From Haloplanus sp. CK5-1 (GTDB taxonomy: Archaea > Halobacteriota > Halobacteria > Halobacteriales > Haloferacaceae): a stretch of DNA of 64,000 nt. The stretch covers positions 930,001 through 994,000 of the forward strand of contig NZ_CP147505.1 of assembly GCF_037201915.1 (NCBI RefSeq), written 5' to 3'. The translations under genes were made by a program, and so were the position numbers. Within the stretch, counting starts at the first letter, position 1. The number at the start of each line of letters is the position of its first letter. The notes beneath the pieces were generated by a model that saw only the letters and a program-made list of their open reading frames with translations, was not told the DNA's origin and searched no databases. Of the stretch, positions 6,641-14,623 are shown in pieces.

Positions 6641-7183
6641 CTTTCTGCCGACGAACGCACGTGAGTAAACGAAAGCTCGTACCGCTGGCGCACGACCTCC
6701 GGCAGAGCCGTGAACGCGGGTACACGACCGACGACGGCGAACGGATCGAGGGCTCCGGTGTGGGGCTGCGCCGGTCGTCAGGAGCAGCGCAACGGCCGAA
6801 ATCATGGCTCCAGAAGGAGGTATTCCGGAACGAACTCTCCCGTCGCGGACAGTCGATCGTCAACGTCATCGAGGTGGATACGACTCACCGCTGACTGGAC
6901 AGTCACGTCACTTCGACGATCGCGTTCGTGAGAAGTCCCGTGCCAACGTCGATGCCGGGCGCTGGGGACCTTTCGACCTACGCGGACACTAACAGGATGC
7001 CGAATGCGGATTTCGTCGGTCGATTCGCGCCGTAGACCTGCCCGGGCCGAGGCCCGTCGGGATGTCGTCGTGGAATCCGCCAGCACCGACCGGAACGAAC
7101 CGGGACCGGGCGGAGCGAGGCGGGCTACACGGGGACCGAGTTCGTTAGCCGAGGATTTCCGGGCAACTGGGCTCAGCTGGCGG
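6641..7183. other. Gene-poor left end of the island after tRNA-His
   Basis: These 543 bases separate tRNA-His from the first permease gene. The first 25 bases (ending cgtgag) are the tRNA flank that is copied near 14400 and 14480. Open frames exist on both strands but none has a convincing start, acidic composition or recognisable motif. An integrase gene would be expected here for a tRNA-targeted element and none is visible, so it may have been lost. Confidence 0.5.
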
Positions 7184-8047
7184 TCACACGGAGATGGTTT
7201 CCCAGTTCCCGTGAAGTAGGTAGAGGAAGAAGATCACCGGGATCATCCCCAGCGTCACTGCGGCCATGATCTGCGGCCAGAGGATCGTCGAGGACTTGAT
7301 GAAGCTCTGGATACCGACCGTGATCGGCCACAGTTCCTGGTCGACGAGGATGATTTTGGGGATGGTGTATGCGTTCCACCCGCCTTGGACGGCCAGAGTC
7401 GCGACGGCGAGGATCCCGGGCTTGGATATCGGGAGTGCGATCTCGTAGAACGCCCGGAATCGGGAGGCTCCGGACATCTGTGCGGATTCCTCCAACGAGT
7501 AGGGGACAGTTTGGAAGAACTGCCACATGATCCAGATACAGAGTGGTAGCCGCGTCGCGCTGATCGCAAGCATCACCCCGAGGTAGGTGTTGTGGAGGCC
7601 GAGGTCCTTCCAGATGACGAACATGGGAATCGAGAGCAGGATCGGCGGGAACATGTAGCCGAACAGGATCATCCGGGCGAAGTTCCGTTTCTGTCGGAAG
7701 TCGAACCGGGTCAGTCCGTAGCCGGCCAGCGTCGACAGCGACGTCACGATGACCAGAACCCCGATCGAGATGATGATGCTGTTGATGTAGAACCGGGGGT
7801 AGCTGGAGGAGAACAGGACGCTCTCGTAGTGAGCGAAGGTGTACTCGAGCGGGAACCACTGCGGCGGGACGCTCCTGAGCAGCGAGAACGGCGACAGCGA
7901 CGAGTTCAGCATCCAGTACGGGGGCGTCACGATCGCGATCACCGCCACCGCGGTCGCCAGTGAGATCCCCGCCCAGATGATCTTGTTCTTGAGTTTGTAG
8001 AACTGTACCTCCGTCATCCCGAGAATGCTCTTGTCTTCGGTACTCAT
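7184..8047 (-). CDS. ABC transporter permease, MalG-type (carbohydrate)
   Basis: A 287-residue inner-membrane permease starting at ATG 8047, overlapping the stop of the upstream permease by four bases (ATGA), so the two are translationally coupled. About six membrane segments are visible, beginning with IIWAGISLATAVAVIAIVTP. The EAA loop that contacts the ATPase is clear (EESAQMSGASRFRAFYEIALP, near two thirds of the chain). The family is the second permease of CUT1 sugar importers (MalG/UgpE-like). With the partner permease, the ATPase at 9202 and the lipoprotein at 10888 it forms a complete importer; the exact sugar cannot be read from the sequence. It is the last gene of the leftward operon. 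Confidence 0.9.
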   Translation of the reverse strand: MSTEDKSILGMTEVQFYKLKNKIIWAGISLATAVAVIAIVTPPYWMLNSSLSPFSLLRSVPPQWFPLEYTFAHYESVLFSSSYPRFYINSIIISIGVLVIVTSLSTLAGYGLTRFDFRQKRNFARMILFGYMFPPILLSIPMFVIWKDLGLHNTYLGVMLAISATRLPLCIWIMWQFFQTVPYSLEESAQMSGASRFRAFYEIALPISKPGILAVATLAVQGGWNAYTIPKIILVDQELWPITVGIQSFIKSSTILWPQIMAAVTLGMIPVIFFLYLLHGNWETISV

Positions 8048-9018
8048 TCTACGCGCACCTCCTGGGACGGTTTGGCCGTCTTGAAGTAGATGATCCCGAC
8101 GATCGAGAGGATTATGAACAGCGTCGTCGCGATCGTGTTGGATAGACCCAGTCGCTGGAACTGGAACCCGATCTTGTAGGCTAACACCGGTAGCGTGACC
8201 AGCGAGTCGATCGGGTTCGCGTTCGTCGCGACCCAGATGAGGTCGAACATGTTGAAGTTCCAGAGCCCACGGAGCAGGACTGTGATGAACAGGACGTTCT
8301 TGATGTACGGCAGCGTGATGTCCCTGAACTGCTGGTACTTCGTCGCGCCGGACATGATCGCCGCCTCGTAGAGGTCGTCCGAAATCCCCTGAAGCTTCGC
8401 GTACACCAGAATGGCGACGAAGATGGAGAACTTCCAGTTGTGGACGGCGACGAGCGTACCCATCGCCGTCCACGGGTCACCGGTGAAAAACGCGATCACG
8501 TTCTCACGCGAGATGATGCCGAACGCGACCAGGAGTTGATTCAGCAGGCCCCACTGCTGGGTGGTCAACCACATCACGATGTATCCGAAGAAGGCCGTCG
8601 GGACTAGGTAGGGGAACAGCATCACGGGCGTCAGTACGCGCTTGAACTTGAAGTTCTGGTTGAGCAACAGCGCTACCGCCGTGCCGAGCACCGTGTTGAG
8701 TACGGAGGTCGATGTCGCCCATATCAAGTTGTTCCCGAGCGACGACCAGAACTGGCTACTGCTGAGGAGTTCGACGTAGTTCGCTATCCCGACGAACTCC
8801 CACGTCGGATTGAGTGCATTGATCGAGTGGAATGAGGCGGCGATCGACCAGACGATCGGCGCTGCGACGATGAGTGCGAACATCGTCGTTGCCGGAACGA
8901 CTGTGATGATTGCCATGATCTTGCGGTCGGAAAGGTAATTCTCTAGCCGTTCTCTCCGACTATGCCCGACCACCTTCGATACTACAGATGTCACCCCATC
9001 CCTGGTGGATGATGCCAT
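8044..9018 (-). CDS. ABC transporter permease, MalF-type (carbohydrate)
   Basis: A 324-residue permease with a basic cytoplasmic N-terminus (HSRRERLENYLSDRKIM) followed by about six membrane helices. The EAA loop is YEAAIMSGATKYQQFRDITLP near residue 225. This matches the first permease (MalF/UgpA type) of CUT1 sugar importers, which forms a heterodimer channel with the downstream MalG-type protein. It starts at ATG 9018. A TTTAAG element on the minus strand at 9047-9052 lies about 30 bases upstream, so this gene pair can be transcribed leaderless on its own, apart from the ATPase gene 183 bases upstream. Confidence 0.9.
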   Translation of the reverse strand: MASSTRDGVTSVVSKVVGHSRRERLENYLSDRKIMAIITVVPATTMFALIVAAPIVWSIAASFHSINALNPTWEFVGIANYVELLSSSQFWSSLGNNLIWATSTSVLNTVLGTAVALLLNQNFKFKRVLTPVMLFPYLVPTAFFGYIVMWLTTQQWGLLNQLLVAFGIISRENVIAFFTGDPWTAMGTLVAVHNWKFSIFVAILVYAKLQGISDDLYEAAIMSGATKYQQFRDITLPYIKNVLFITVLLRGLWNFNMFDLIWVATNANPIDSLVTLPVLAYKIGFQFQRLGLSNTIATTLFIILSIVGIIYFKTAKPSQEVRVE

Positions 9019-9044
9019 GTATCACCGTTATTCCTCAAACATTA

Positions 9045-9054
9045 CACTTAAACT
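9045..9054 (-). promoter_or_regulatory. TATA-like promoter of the permease pair
   Basis: The minus strand reads AGTTTAAGTG here, about 30 bases before ATG 9018, the standard haloarchaeal spacing for a leaderless transcript. Confidence 0.5.
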
Positions 9055-9201
9055 CTTTGACGGCCTCGAATCAGCGCCCTGACTTCCGGTACGAAGGGCG
9101 GCACTCACGGGCGCTCGGAGTGCCAGAAAGACTCGGGTGACGTCGGTCGGTGCCGAGGAGGTATTGCGACCGGGAAGCGAGGTCGCCGTCGTCTCCGTCC
9201 G

Positions 9202-10320
9202 TTACGCCGGATGTTTTTGCCTGCGTTCCGTGTGCGTCAGGATATCGCCGGTGTCCCAGTCGAAGACGTGGGCGTTCCAATCGATCTGTGCCCGTACGTT
9301 CGCGCCCTCGCTCAGGTTCCTGTGCGAGTCGATGACGGCGAACAGCGGTTCTGAGCGATCGATGTCGACCGTCACGACTGCTTCTTCGCCGAAGGATTCG
9401 ATGAGTTCGACGACGCCCGGGATCCCTTCGGTCGCGTCCTCCTCGAGACCCGTGTTCTCCGGTCTGAATCCCAGTTTGACCGGTCCGGTCGGGAGATTCT
9501 CCGGGTTCTCCAGTCGCAGGTCGGGATGGTACTCGTCGACGGACACCGTCACGTCCGAGTCGGTGCCGACCACCTCGGCGTCGACCACGTTCATGCCGTG
9601 CTGGCCGATGAACTGCCCGACGAACATGTTGTTGGGACGATAGAATATGTTGTTCGGAGTGTCGAACTGTTCGATCCTCCCGTCGTTCATGACGGCGATG
9701 TAGTCGCTCATCGTCATCGCCTCCTCCTGATCGTGCGTGACGTACACGACCGGCGTGTTCAGCTTCGCGTGGATCCGCTGGATCTCCTTTCGCGTCTCGC
9801 CTTTCAGTTTCGCGTCAAGGTCGCTGAGTGGTTCGTCCATCAGGAACACGCCGGGGTCCTGAACGACGGTCCGAGCGAGGGCCGCACGCTGCTGTTGTCC
9901 CCCACTCAGGTCGCCAGGCATCTTGTCCAGCATGTCCACGATCTGCATCGTCTCGGCCGCCTCTTCGGCCGGTCCCTTTCGATCCGCTTTGGAGATACCG
10001 TCGACCTTCAGCGGATAGGCGATGTTCTCCCGGACGGTCATGTGCGGGTACAACGCGATGGACTGGAACATGAGCGAGATGTCCCGTTTGTTCGGAGGAA
10101 GCTCCGTGATATCCCTCCCGTCGAGGATGATCTTCCCGCTCGTCGGGGTTTCGAGCCCCGCGATACACCGAAGGGTTGTCGTCTTCCCACACCCGGACGG
10201 GCCGACGAGCGTCACGAACTCGCCGTCTTCAGCCTCGAAGCTGACCCCTTCTACCGCTACTTCTTCGCCGTCCGGTGTGTCGAACACCTTTCGTATATTC
10301 TTGACTTCTAAGTGAGCCAT
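9202..10320 (-). CDS. ABC transporter ATP-binding protein (MsmX/UgpC-type sugar importer ATPase)
   Basis: A 372-residue ATPase. Walker A is GPSGCGKTT (about residue 38), the signature motif is LSGGQQQR and Walker B is VFLMDEPLSDLD; the downstream H-loop is in YVTHDQEEAM. The C-terminal 130 residues form the TOBE/OB regulatory region of the MalK family (LGFRPENTGL and following). It energises the two permeases encoded just downstream. ATG 10320 was chosen because MAHLEVKNIRKVF is the family start; an ATG at 10332 adds four residues. A GTATTTTTTTAC box lies 22-33 bases upstream. It is divergent from the small membrane gene and the binding-protein gene. Confidence 0.93.
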   Translation of the reverse strand: MAHLEVKNIRKVFDTPDGEEVAVEGVSFEAEDGEFVTLVGPSGCGKTTTLRCIAGLETPTSGKIILDGRDITELPPNKRDISLMFQSIALYPHMTVRENIAYPLKVDGISKADRKGPAEEAAETMQIVDMLDKMPGDLSGGQQQRAALARTVVQDPGVFLMDEPLSDLDAKLKGETRKEIQRIHAKLNTPVVYVTHDQEEAMTMSDYIAVMNDGRIEQFDTPNNIFYRPNNMFVGQFIGQHGMNVVDAEVVGTDSDVTVSVDEYHPDLRLENPENLPTGPVKLGFRPENTGLEEDATEGIPGVVELIESFGEEAVVTVDIDRSEPLFAVIDSHRNLSEGANVRAQIDWNAHVFDWDTGDILTHTERRQKHPA

Positions 10321-10341
10321 GATAAGACACATATTACCAAA

Positions 10342-10353
10342 GTAAAAAAATAC
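10342..10353 (-). promoter_or_regulatory. AT-rich promoter box of the ABC ATPase gene
   Basis: The minus strand reads GTATTTTTTTAC, 22-33 bases before ATG 10320. This is the expected TATA position for a leaderless transcript. Confidence 0.5.
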
Positions 10354-10454
10354 CCGGGGCGAATTCCGACCGGATCGCTCCCTGTGAGAACCCCCGATAG
10401 CGGATGTCGGGACGAACGGCCGACTACGGACACCCGCACGTTCTTAACCTTTGC

Positions 10455-10751
10455 ATGATACCGATGGTCATGGCGTTCCTCGACTACGTTCCCGGGATGC
10501 GGACGGGGGCGACAGGCCGAAACGTCGTTCTCGGCGTCGTATACGTGCTGCTGTTACCGGTGTTGAGTACCCTCGCGTTCGTCTGGGTCCCGGTGTACGT
10601 CGGCATCAACTACAACGGCATCGCAAGGGACCTCTCGAGCGTCCCCGGTATCTCTCCCGACGGTGGATGGAGGACCGCCGTGGTTGCGTTCGTGTACGTG
10701 ACCGTCATATCTCTCGGACCGAGAATCGTGGGTTTGCTGCTCGGGATGTGA
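10455..10751 (+). CDS. Small two-helix membrane protein in the sugar-transporter locus
   Basis: A 98-residue protein from ATG 10455; ATGs at 10464 and 10470 are also possible. Two long hydrophobic segments are seen: NVVLGVVYVLLLPVLSTLAF (about 27-46) and the C-terminal TAVVAFVYVTVISLGPRIVG (about 73-92). They are separated by a polar loop (GINYNGIARDLSSVPGISPD). No family is recognised. It lies between the divergently transcribed ATPase and binding-protein genes, so it may be an accessory of the importer, but nothing in the sequence proves this. Confidence 0.55.
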   Translation: MIPMVMAFLDYVPGMRTGATGRNVVLGVVYVLLLPVLSTLAFVWVPVYVGINYNGIARDLSSVPGISPDGGWRTAVVAFVYVTVISLGPRIVGLLLGM

Positions 10752-10856
10752 GTGTCGAGGGTCGGGAGGTGGCCGATCTATCCACGCGAAATCCGGGTGT
10801 CTGCGCCCAATATCTTTACTCAGGATTGGATGTTGAACGGGGTCCCGCCCCAAATC

Positions 10857-10866
10857 TTATATATAC
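10857..10866 (+). promoter_or_regulatory. TATA box of the substrate-binding protein gene
   Basis: TTATATATAC lies 22-31 bases before ATG 10888, preceded by AT-rich/purine bases like a BRE. It is a strong leaderless-type promoter, which fits the high expression expected of a binding protein. Confidence 0.7.
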
Positions 10867-10887
10867 TTAACATAATGATTGTTTCTC

Positions 10888-12426
10888 ATGGCTCCGGATA
10901 ACATCCGTTGTCAAGGCGTAAATCGGAGAAAGGCGCTCAAGACACTTGCGGCCACCGGCACCGTCGGTATAGCGGGCTGTTCCGGTGACGACGGCGGCGA
11001 TGGTGGCGATGGTGGCGATGGTGGCGATGGTGGCGATGGTGGCGGCGGTGGCGGCGGCGGCGGTGGCGGTACCGCCGGGAGTACTGACCAGTCCGACATC
11101 GCCGGAGACACAGTCCAGTTCATCAAGGGCGACACCGGCGACGAACTAATCGAAGTTATCGACCGCGCCGCGGCCGCGTTCGAGGAAGAGACCGGGGCCA
11201 TCGTCGAGCCCCAGTACACCGGAATCGGGGACAGCAAGTACCAGCGGATCGTCTCGCTGATTCAGTCCGGAGACCCCCCGGAAGTGGCGACGATCAACCT
11301 GTCGGTCGGGGGCCAGTTCTACAACGAGGGCGCACTCGCGCCCGTTACCGAGAACATGGAGCGCCTGATCGAACGGCACGGGGAGCCGGTCGTCAGGTGG
11401 CAACAGGATGGCGAGGACTGGATGATCCCCTTCGCACAGGGGACCACGGATTACTGGTTTCGCGACGACCTCCTGGGGGAAGTCGGCCTCGACGAGGAGT
11501 TCGTCCCGGACACGTGGGACAAACTGATGACGTACGCCCAGGCCCACGACGAGAACGCCGATAGCCTCCAGAGCGGCGTGTTCGTCATGTCGGGCCAGGC
11601 GAAGGCCACCGGGAACTTCATGATGGGTTCGTTCCACATGTCCAACGGCGGGAAGATGTGCGAGTGGACCGGCAACAAGTTCGAGGTGGCGTGGGCAGAC
11701 GGGGAGCAGCGCACGAGGATGATCGAGACGCTGACCTACCTCCAGAATCTCCACGAGTACTCCGTGGACGCTGGCGGGGCCGGCGAGAGCGAGAACGAGA
11801 ACGCCATTCCCACGGGTCTCGCCGCGGCGACCTTCGACGCCGGCGCACGGGTAAAGCTCGGTGCGCCCGGACAGAATCGCCCGTACGAGTCCGCGAAGGC
11901 CGTCACCAACGTGGGCCACATCCCGGAGAAGCGGACGCCGCAAAGCCAGGCCCAGGTCGCGCCGCTCTACGCGTTCTCGGGCGCCGAGAACACCGAGGCT
12001 GGCAAGCGGTTCATCGAGTTCCTGATGACCAACCCCGAGTTCGCGGGCGACTTCTGCTGGGCCGACGGTCCGGTCCACGCCCAGCCGCCGTTCCCGGGGC
12101 TCAAGCAGTCCGATCACTTCCAGGACCTCCTCATGAACGACCTGGGCGACCACTGGGAGACGCGGCCCTACGGCGGCTACGACAACTCGAACGGGATCGG
12201 CTCGTCCGCGCAACGACACCTCCAGGAAGCGACGGCGAACGCCGACGCACAGGTCTTCGAGACCGGGCGACCGAACCCGCACCTGGGCTCCATCTGGTCC
12301 ACCGGGATCCTGTCGGAGATGGTTCAGGTGGTCAACATCGACGGACGTGACCCCGAGGCCGCCGTCGACGAGTACGCGCCGCAGGTCCAGGACATCCTCG
12401 ACCGGAGCCAGGGCGGCGGGCTCTAA
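10888..12426 (+). CDS. ABC transporter substrate-binding lipoprotein (carbohydrate)
   Basis: A 512-residue extracellular solute-binding protein (family 1 type). The N-terminus has a twin-arginine signal (NRRKALKTL, about residues 12-20) and a lipobox IAGC with the cysteine at residue 31, so it is exported folded by Tat and anchored by lipid, as is usual in haloarchaea. A Gly/Asp-rich linker (about 33-65) follows, encoded by tandem repeats, then the two-lobed binding domain with typical features (FEEETGAIVEPQYTG; FIEFLMTNPEF). It delivers ligand to the permeases at 7184-9018. ATG 10888 is preferred over an in-frame TTG at 10879 because of the TATA spacing. The substrate is unknown; a plant-polymer sugar or sugar acid is plausible given the dehydratase at 12673. 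Confidence 0.92.
   Translation: MAPDNIRCQGVNRRKALKTLAATGTVGIAGCSGDDGGDGGDGGDGGDGGDGGGGGGGGGGGTAGSTDQSDIAGDTVQFIKGDTGDELIEVIDRAAAAFEEETGAIVEPQYTGIGDSKYQRIVSLIQSGDPPEVATINLSVGGQFYNEGALAPVTENMERLIERHGEPVVRWQQDGEDWMIPFAQGTTDYWFRDDLLGEVGLDEEFVPDTWDKLMTYAQAHDENADSLQSGVFVMSGQAKATGNFMMGSFHMSNGGKMCEWTGNKFEVAWADGEQRTRMIETLTYLQNLHEYSVDAGGAGESENENAIPTGLAAATFDAGARVKLGAPGQNRPYESAKAVTNVGHIPEKRTPQSQAQVAPLYAFSGAENTEAGKRFIEFLMTNPEFAGDFCWADGPVHAQPPFPGLKQSDHFQDLLMNDLGDHWETRPYGGYDNSNGIGSSAQRHLQEATANADAQVFETGRPNPHLGSIWSTGILSEMVQVVNIDGRDPEAAVDEYAPQVQDILDRSQGGGL
10996..11040 (+). repeat. Five tandem copies of GGCGATGGT in the lipoprotein linker
   Basis: Nine-base units in frame encode Gly-Asp-Gly repeats and run on into a GGCGGCGGT-rich tract. 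Copy number is likely to vary by slippage, changing linker length without a frameshift. Confidence 0.85.
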
Positions 12427-12672
12427 AATCCGACCCGTCAGGATAGGACGGCAGTCTCGCCGAACTCCGGCTCTCACCAACCGATTTCGTTTTCCTCGAC
12501 AGTCGACCGTGTAGCCAGACACGTCGCGTCCGCAGGGACGACTCGATCCGTCATAGCCCCCGACCGACGAAGGGGTCGACGGCCGTGGGGCCGCGACAGG
12601 AAGATAGTCCCGTGCTCCCCCCGTCTGCTCGCCGAACGCCGCTCACGAATCTCCGGTAGACCGTCGCGGCGA

Positions 12673-13785
12673 CTACCAGTCGACCTCGGCCGTGGACGTG
12701 ACCTCGTACTCGTCGAGGGCGTCCATATCGGGTTCGAACCCGAGTCCGGGCTCCTCGGGGAGTTCGACCTGGTTTCCGTCGATGTGGGGCGGGTCGTCGA
12801 ACAGCTTCTCCCCGACCCTGTACATGATGTAGTGGTACTCGACGCGCCACCCGTTCTCCATGCCGGCGTGGAGGTGTGCGTTGTGGTGTGGCCATCCTCC
12901 GCCGTTGGCGATGTCGAGGTTGAACCCCTGCGCGAGGTGCGCTATCTTCCGACCCTCGGTGTACCCACCGTTGTAGACGACGTTCGGCTGAACGATGTCG
13001 ACCGCGCCCCGCGTCATCAGTTGGCGGTGGCGGTAGCGACCCCCGTCGTTCTGTCCGGCGGAGATCGGGATCGTCGTCCGTTCCCGGAGCTTCGAAAGAA
13101 GCTCGGGGTCGTTGGCGTAGACCGGCTCCTCGAACCACGTGATGTCGTACTCTTCGAGCCGTTCGCAGAGCTTGATCGCCTGGTTGACGGAGAACTCGTG
13201 GTTGGCGTCGATCATCAGTTCCACGTCGTCGCCGACGGCCTCGCGGACCGCGGCGACCCGGGCTTCGTCCTCCGGAAGATCGTCCGCGCCGTTGATCCCG
13301 ACTTTCATCTTCAGTCGCGTCTCGCCCTGCGAGGCGAAGTCGGCCGCCACTTCCGCCAACTGCTCACGGTTGAAGTTCTTCAGCCCGAAGGTGACGTAGG
13401 CGTCGACCGGGTTCTGTGCGCCCCCGAGGAGCCGCCAGACCGGTTCGCCGTGGTACTTTCCGGCGATGTCCCACAGGGCGATGTCGACGGCGCTCATCGC
13501 GGAGTGCCAGACGCCGGTCTGGTACCGTGGGTTGATCTCCAACTGTGACTGCTTGTAGATACGCTCGGTTTCGAGCGGGTTCATCCCCTCGACTAGCGGG
13601 CCGACCTCTTCGTTGATCAGCGAACGCACCCCGAACCACTGTGGTTTCGCCGCCACCCCGTGTCCGGTAATGCCCTCGTCCGTCTCGACCGCTGCGACGA
13701 CCACCCGACGACGTTTCACTTCGTCCCGAAGTGGAACGTCGACAGGTACGAGATGCGTCGACGCTGTAACATTGGTAACTTCCAT
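12673..13785 (-). CDS. Mandelate racemase/muconate lactonizing family enzyme, probable sugar-acid dehydratase
   Basis: A 370-residue enolase-superfamily enzyme. The N-terminal capping domain is followed by the barrel with a K159-x-K161 catalytic pair (RLKMKVG), metal ligands D193 (MIDANH) and E219 (WFEEP), and a His-rich C-terminal region (WPHHNAHLHAG, 299-309) that can supply the acid. The third metal ligand is normally Glu in a GE motif; here it reads AGQND with Gln at 245. Members dehydrate aldonic or aldaric acids such as gluconate, galactonate or xylonate, feeding Entner-Doudoroff or Weimberg-type routes. It lies convergent with the sugar-binding lipoprotein inside the same island, so it probably acts on the imported sugar after oxidation. 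Substrate is not assigned. Confidence 0.85.
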   Translation of the reverse strand: MEVTNVTASTHLVPVDVPLRDEVKRRRVVVAAVETDEGITGHGVAAKPQWFGVRSLINEEVGPLVEGMNPLETERIYKQSQLEINPRYQTGVWHSAMSAVDIALWDIAGKYHGEPVWRLLGGAQNPVDAYVTFGLKNFNREQLAEVAADFASQGETRLKMKVGINGADDLPEDEARVAAVREAVGDDVELMIDANHEFSVNQAIKLCERLEEYDITWFEEPVYANDPELLSKLRERTTIPISAGQNDGGRYRHRQLMTRGAVDIVQPNVVYNGGYTEGRKIAHLAQGFNLDIANGGGWPHHNAHLHAGMENGWRVEYHYIMYRVGEKLFDDPPHIDGNQVELPEEPGLGFEPDMDALDEYEVTSTAEVDW

Positions 13786-13877
13786 GGTTTACCTCGGCTC
13801 CACGGTCACCCACCATTCATGTAAAACTTCGGCCATAATTGGTGATACTGTTCAGATTAGCGAGCTTCCGCTGAAGA

Positions 13878-14188
13878 CACCTCGAAAGCCCCGACTCGCT
13901 GGAGTCGGGGGCCTCGCTGCGCGCGCTCGCTTCGCTCGCGTGCTTACGTCGGCCGTCTTCCTCCAGCAGCGAGGGAGCGAAGCTCCCTCGGGCAATCGGG
14001 CGGCGAACCCGGAGGCTTCTGGTGACGTTCGTCAGACCTCCGGTCTGACGAGCCAGACAGATCGCAGAGCGACCTGTCGACGACGCAAGCACCGCAACGT
14101 AGTGAGGAGCGTGGTTCAAAAGAGCGCTCCGCGCTCTTTCGACCGACAGCGAGTCCCGAGAGCCGAGACGCCAGGGGCTTTCGAGGTG
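13878..14188. mobile_element. MITE-like element, 311 bases, 15-base perfect terminal inverted repeats
   Basis: The left end CACCTCGAAAGCCCC (13878-13892) is the exact reverse complement of the right end GGGGCTTTCGAGGTG (14174-14188). The inside is a chain of hairpins: CCCCGACTC/GAGTCGGGG with loop gctg (13889-13910), a GAGGGAG/CTCCCTC stem near 13972-13990, a CGTCAGACC/GGTCTGACG stem near 14030-14050, and an AAAGAGCG/CGCTCTTT stem near 14118-14140. No open frame with coding character is present. This is the shape of a non-autonomous transposon mobilised in trans. I could not identify an obvious target-site duplication directly outside the ends. Confidence 0.7.
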
Positions 14189-14344
14189 GTTCCAACTTCG
14201 ACAGCTTATCTGAACACTACCGGGTTAACGTGGCGGGTTTTTATTAGCATAGTCATCATCACTGAGTCCACGACGGCCTGAAAACCGCAAAATCGGAGGC
14301 AAACCGGGGCGTGAGACCGACCCTATCACATGTAAAGCATCCGA

Positions 14345-14386
14345 CTTGTAGAGGCTGAGACACGGGTTCGATTCTCGCACCCGGAC
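14345..14386 (+). repeat. tRNA-His 3'-end copy 1 (attachment-site-like)
   Basis: 42 bases match the 3' part of tRNA-His (from the anticodon loop to the final C) with two differences. The similarity continues into the flank (tttctg...gaacgcacgtgag). This is what tRNA-targeted integration leaves at the far end of an element whose near end is the intact tRNA at 6568-6640. Confidence 0.8.
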
Positions 14387-14456
14387 TTTCTGTCTGCGAA
14401 CGCACGTGAGCAGACGAACGTCTTCCGAGTATCGAATTAGGGAACGGAGTGACCGT

Positions 14457-14478
14457 GGTTCGATTTTCGCACCCGGAC
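14457..14478 (+). repeat. tRNA-His 3'-end copy 2
   Basis: 22 bases from the T loop to the 3' end match tRNA-His with one difference. They are followed by a flank (tttctgccgacgaacg-acgtgag) closer to the intact tRNA flank than copy 1 is. Confidence 0.7.
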
Positions 14479-14566
14479 TTTCTGCCGACGAACGGACGTG
14501 AGGAGGCAAAAGTCAGAACGGAGAGACCGAATCACGCCGGACGAGCGGAGTGAGTCTCACAACCCG

Positions 14567-14590
14567 TGTCGACTCCCGCACTCGGATTTA
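14567..14590 (+). repeat. tRNA-His 3'-end copy 3 (degenerate)
   Basis: TGTCGACTCCCGCACTCGG then attta is a weaker match to the T arm and acceptor 3' strand. It is probably an older decayed copy, and the assignment is tentative. Confidence 0.4.
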
Positions 14591-14623
14591 GGGCCCCGTT
14601 GCGACCGGACGGCCAAGACGGCG

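Larger units (their letters stand above)
13786..14623. other. Gene-free right end of the island with MITE and tRNA fragments
   Basis: These 838 bases hold no supported gene. They contain the 311-base inverted-repeat element (13878-14188) and three degraded copies of the tRNA-His 3' end (14345, 14457, 14567). The dehydratase promoter would lie at the left end. The segment between 14189 and 14344 shows nothing recognisable. Confidence 0.6.

Noticed and set aside
6661-6894. 77-codon GTG frame just after tRNA-His
   Set aside because: Its first bases are the tRNA flank that is repeated elsewhere without coding, the product is basic and has no motif, and no promoter or partner supports it.
11146-12522. 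Long frame antisense to the substrate-binding protein
   Set aside because: It is a GC-driven shadow of a clearly coding gene, with no motifs.
14345-14386. Second functional tRNA gene
   Set aside because: Only the 3' half is present; there is no D arm, 5' acceptor strand or complete anticodon stem, so it is an attachment remnant.
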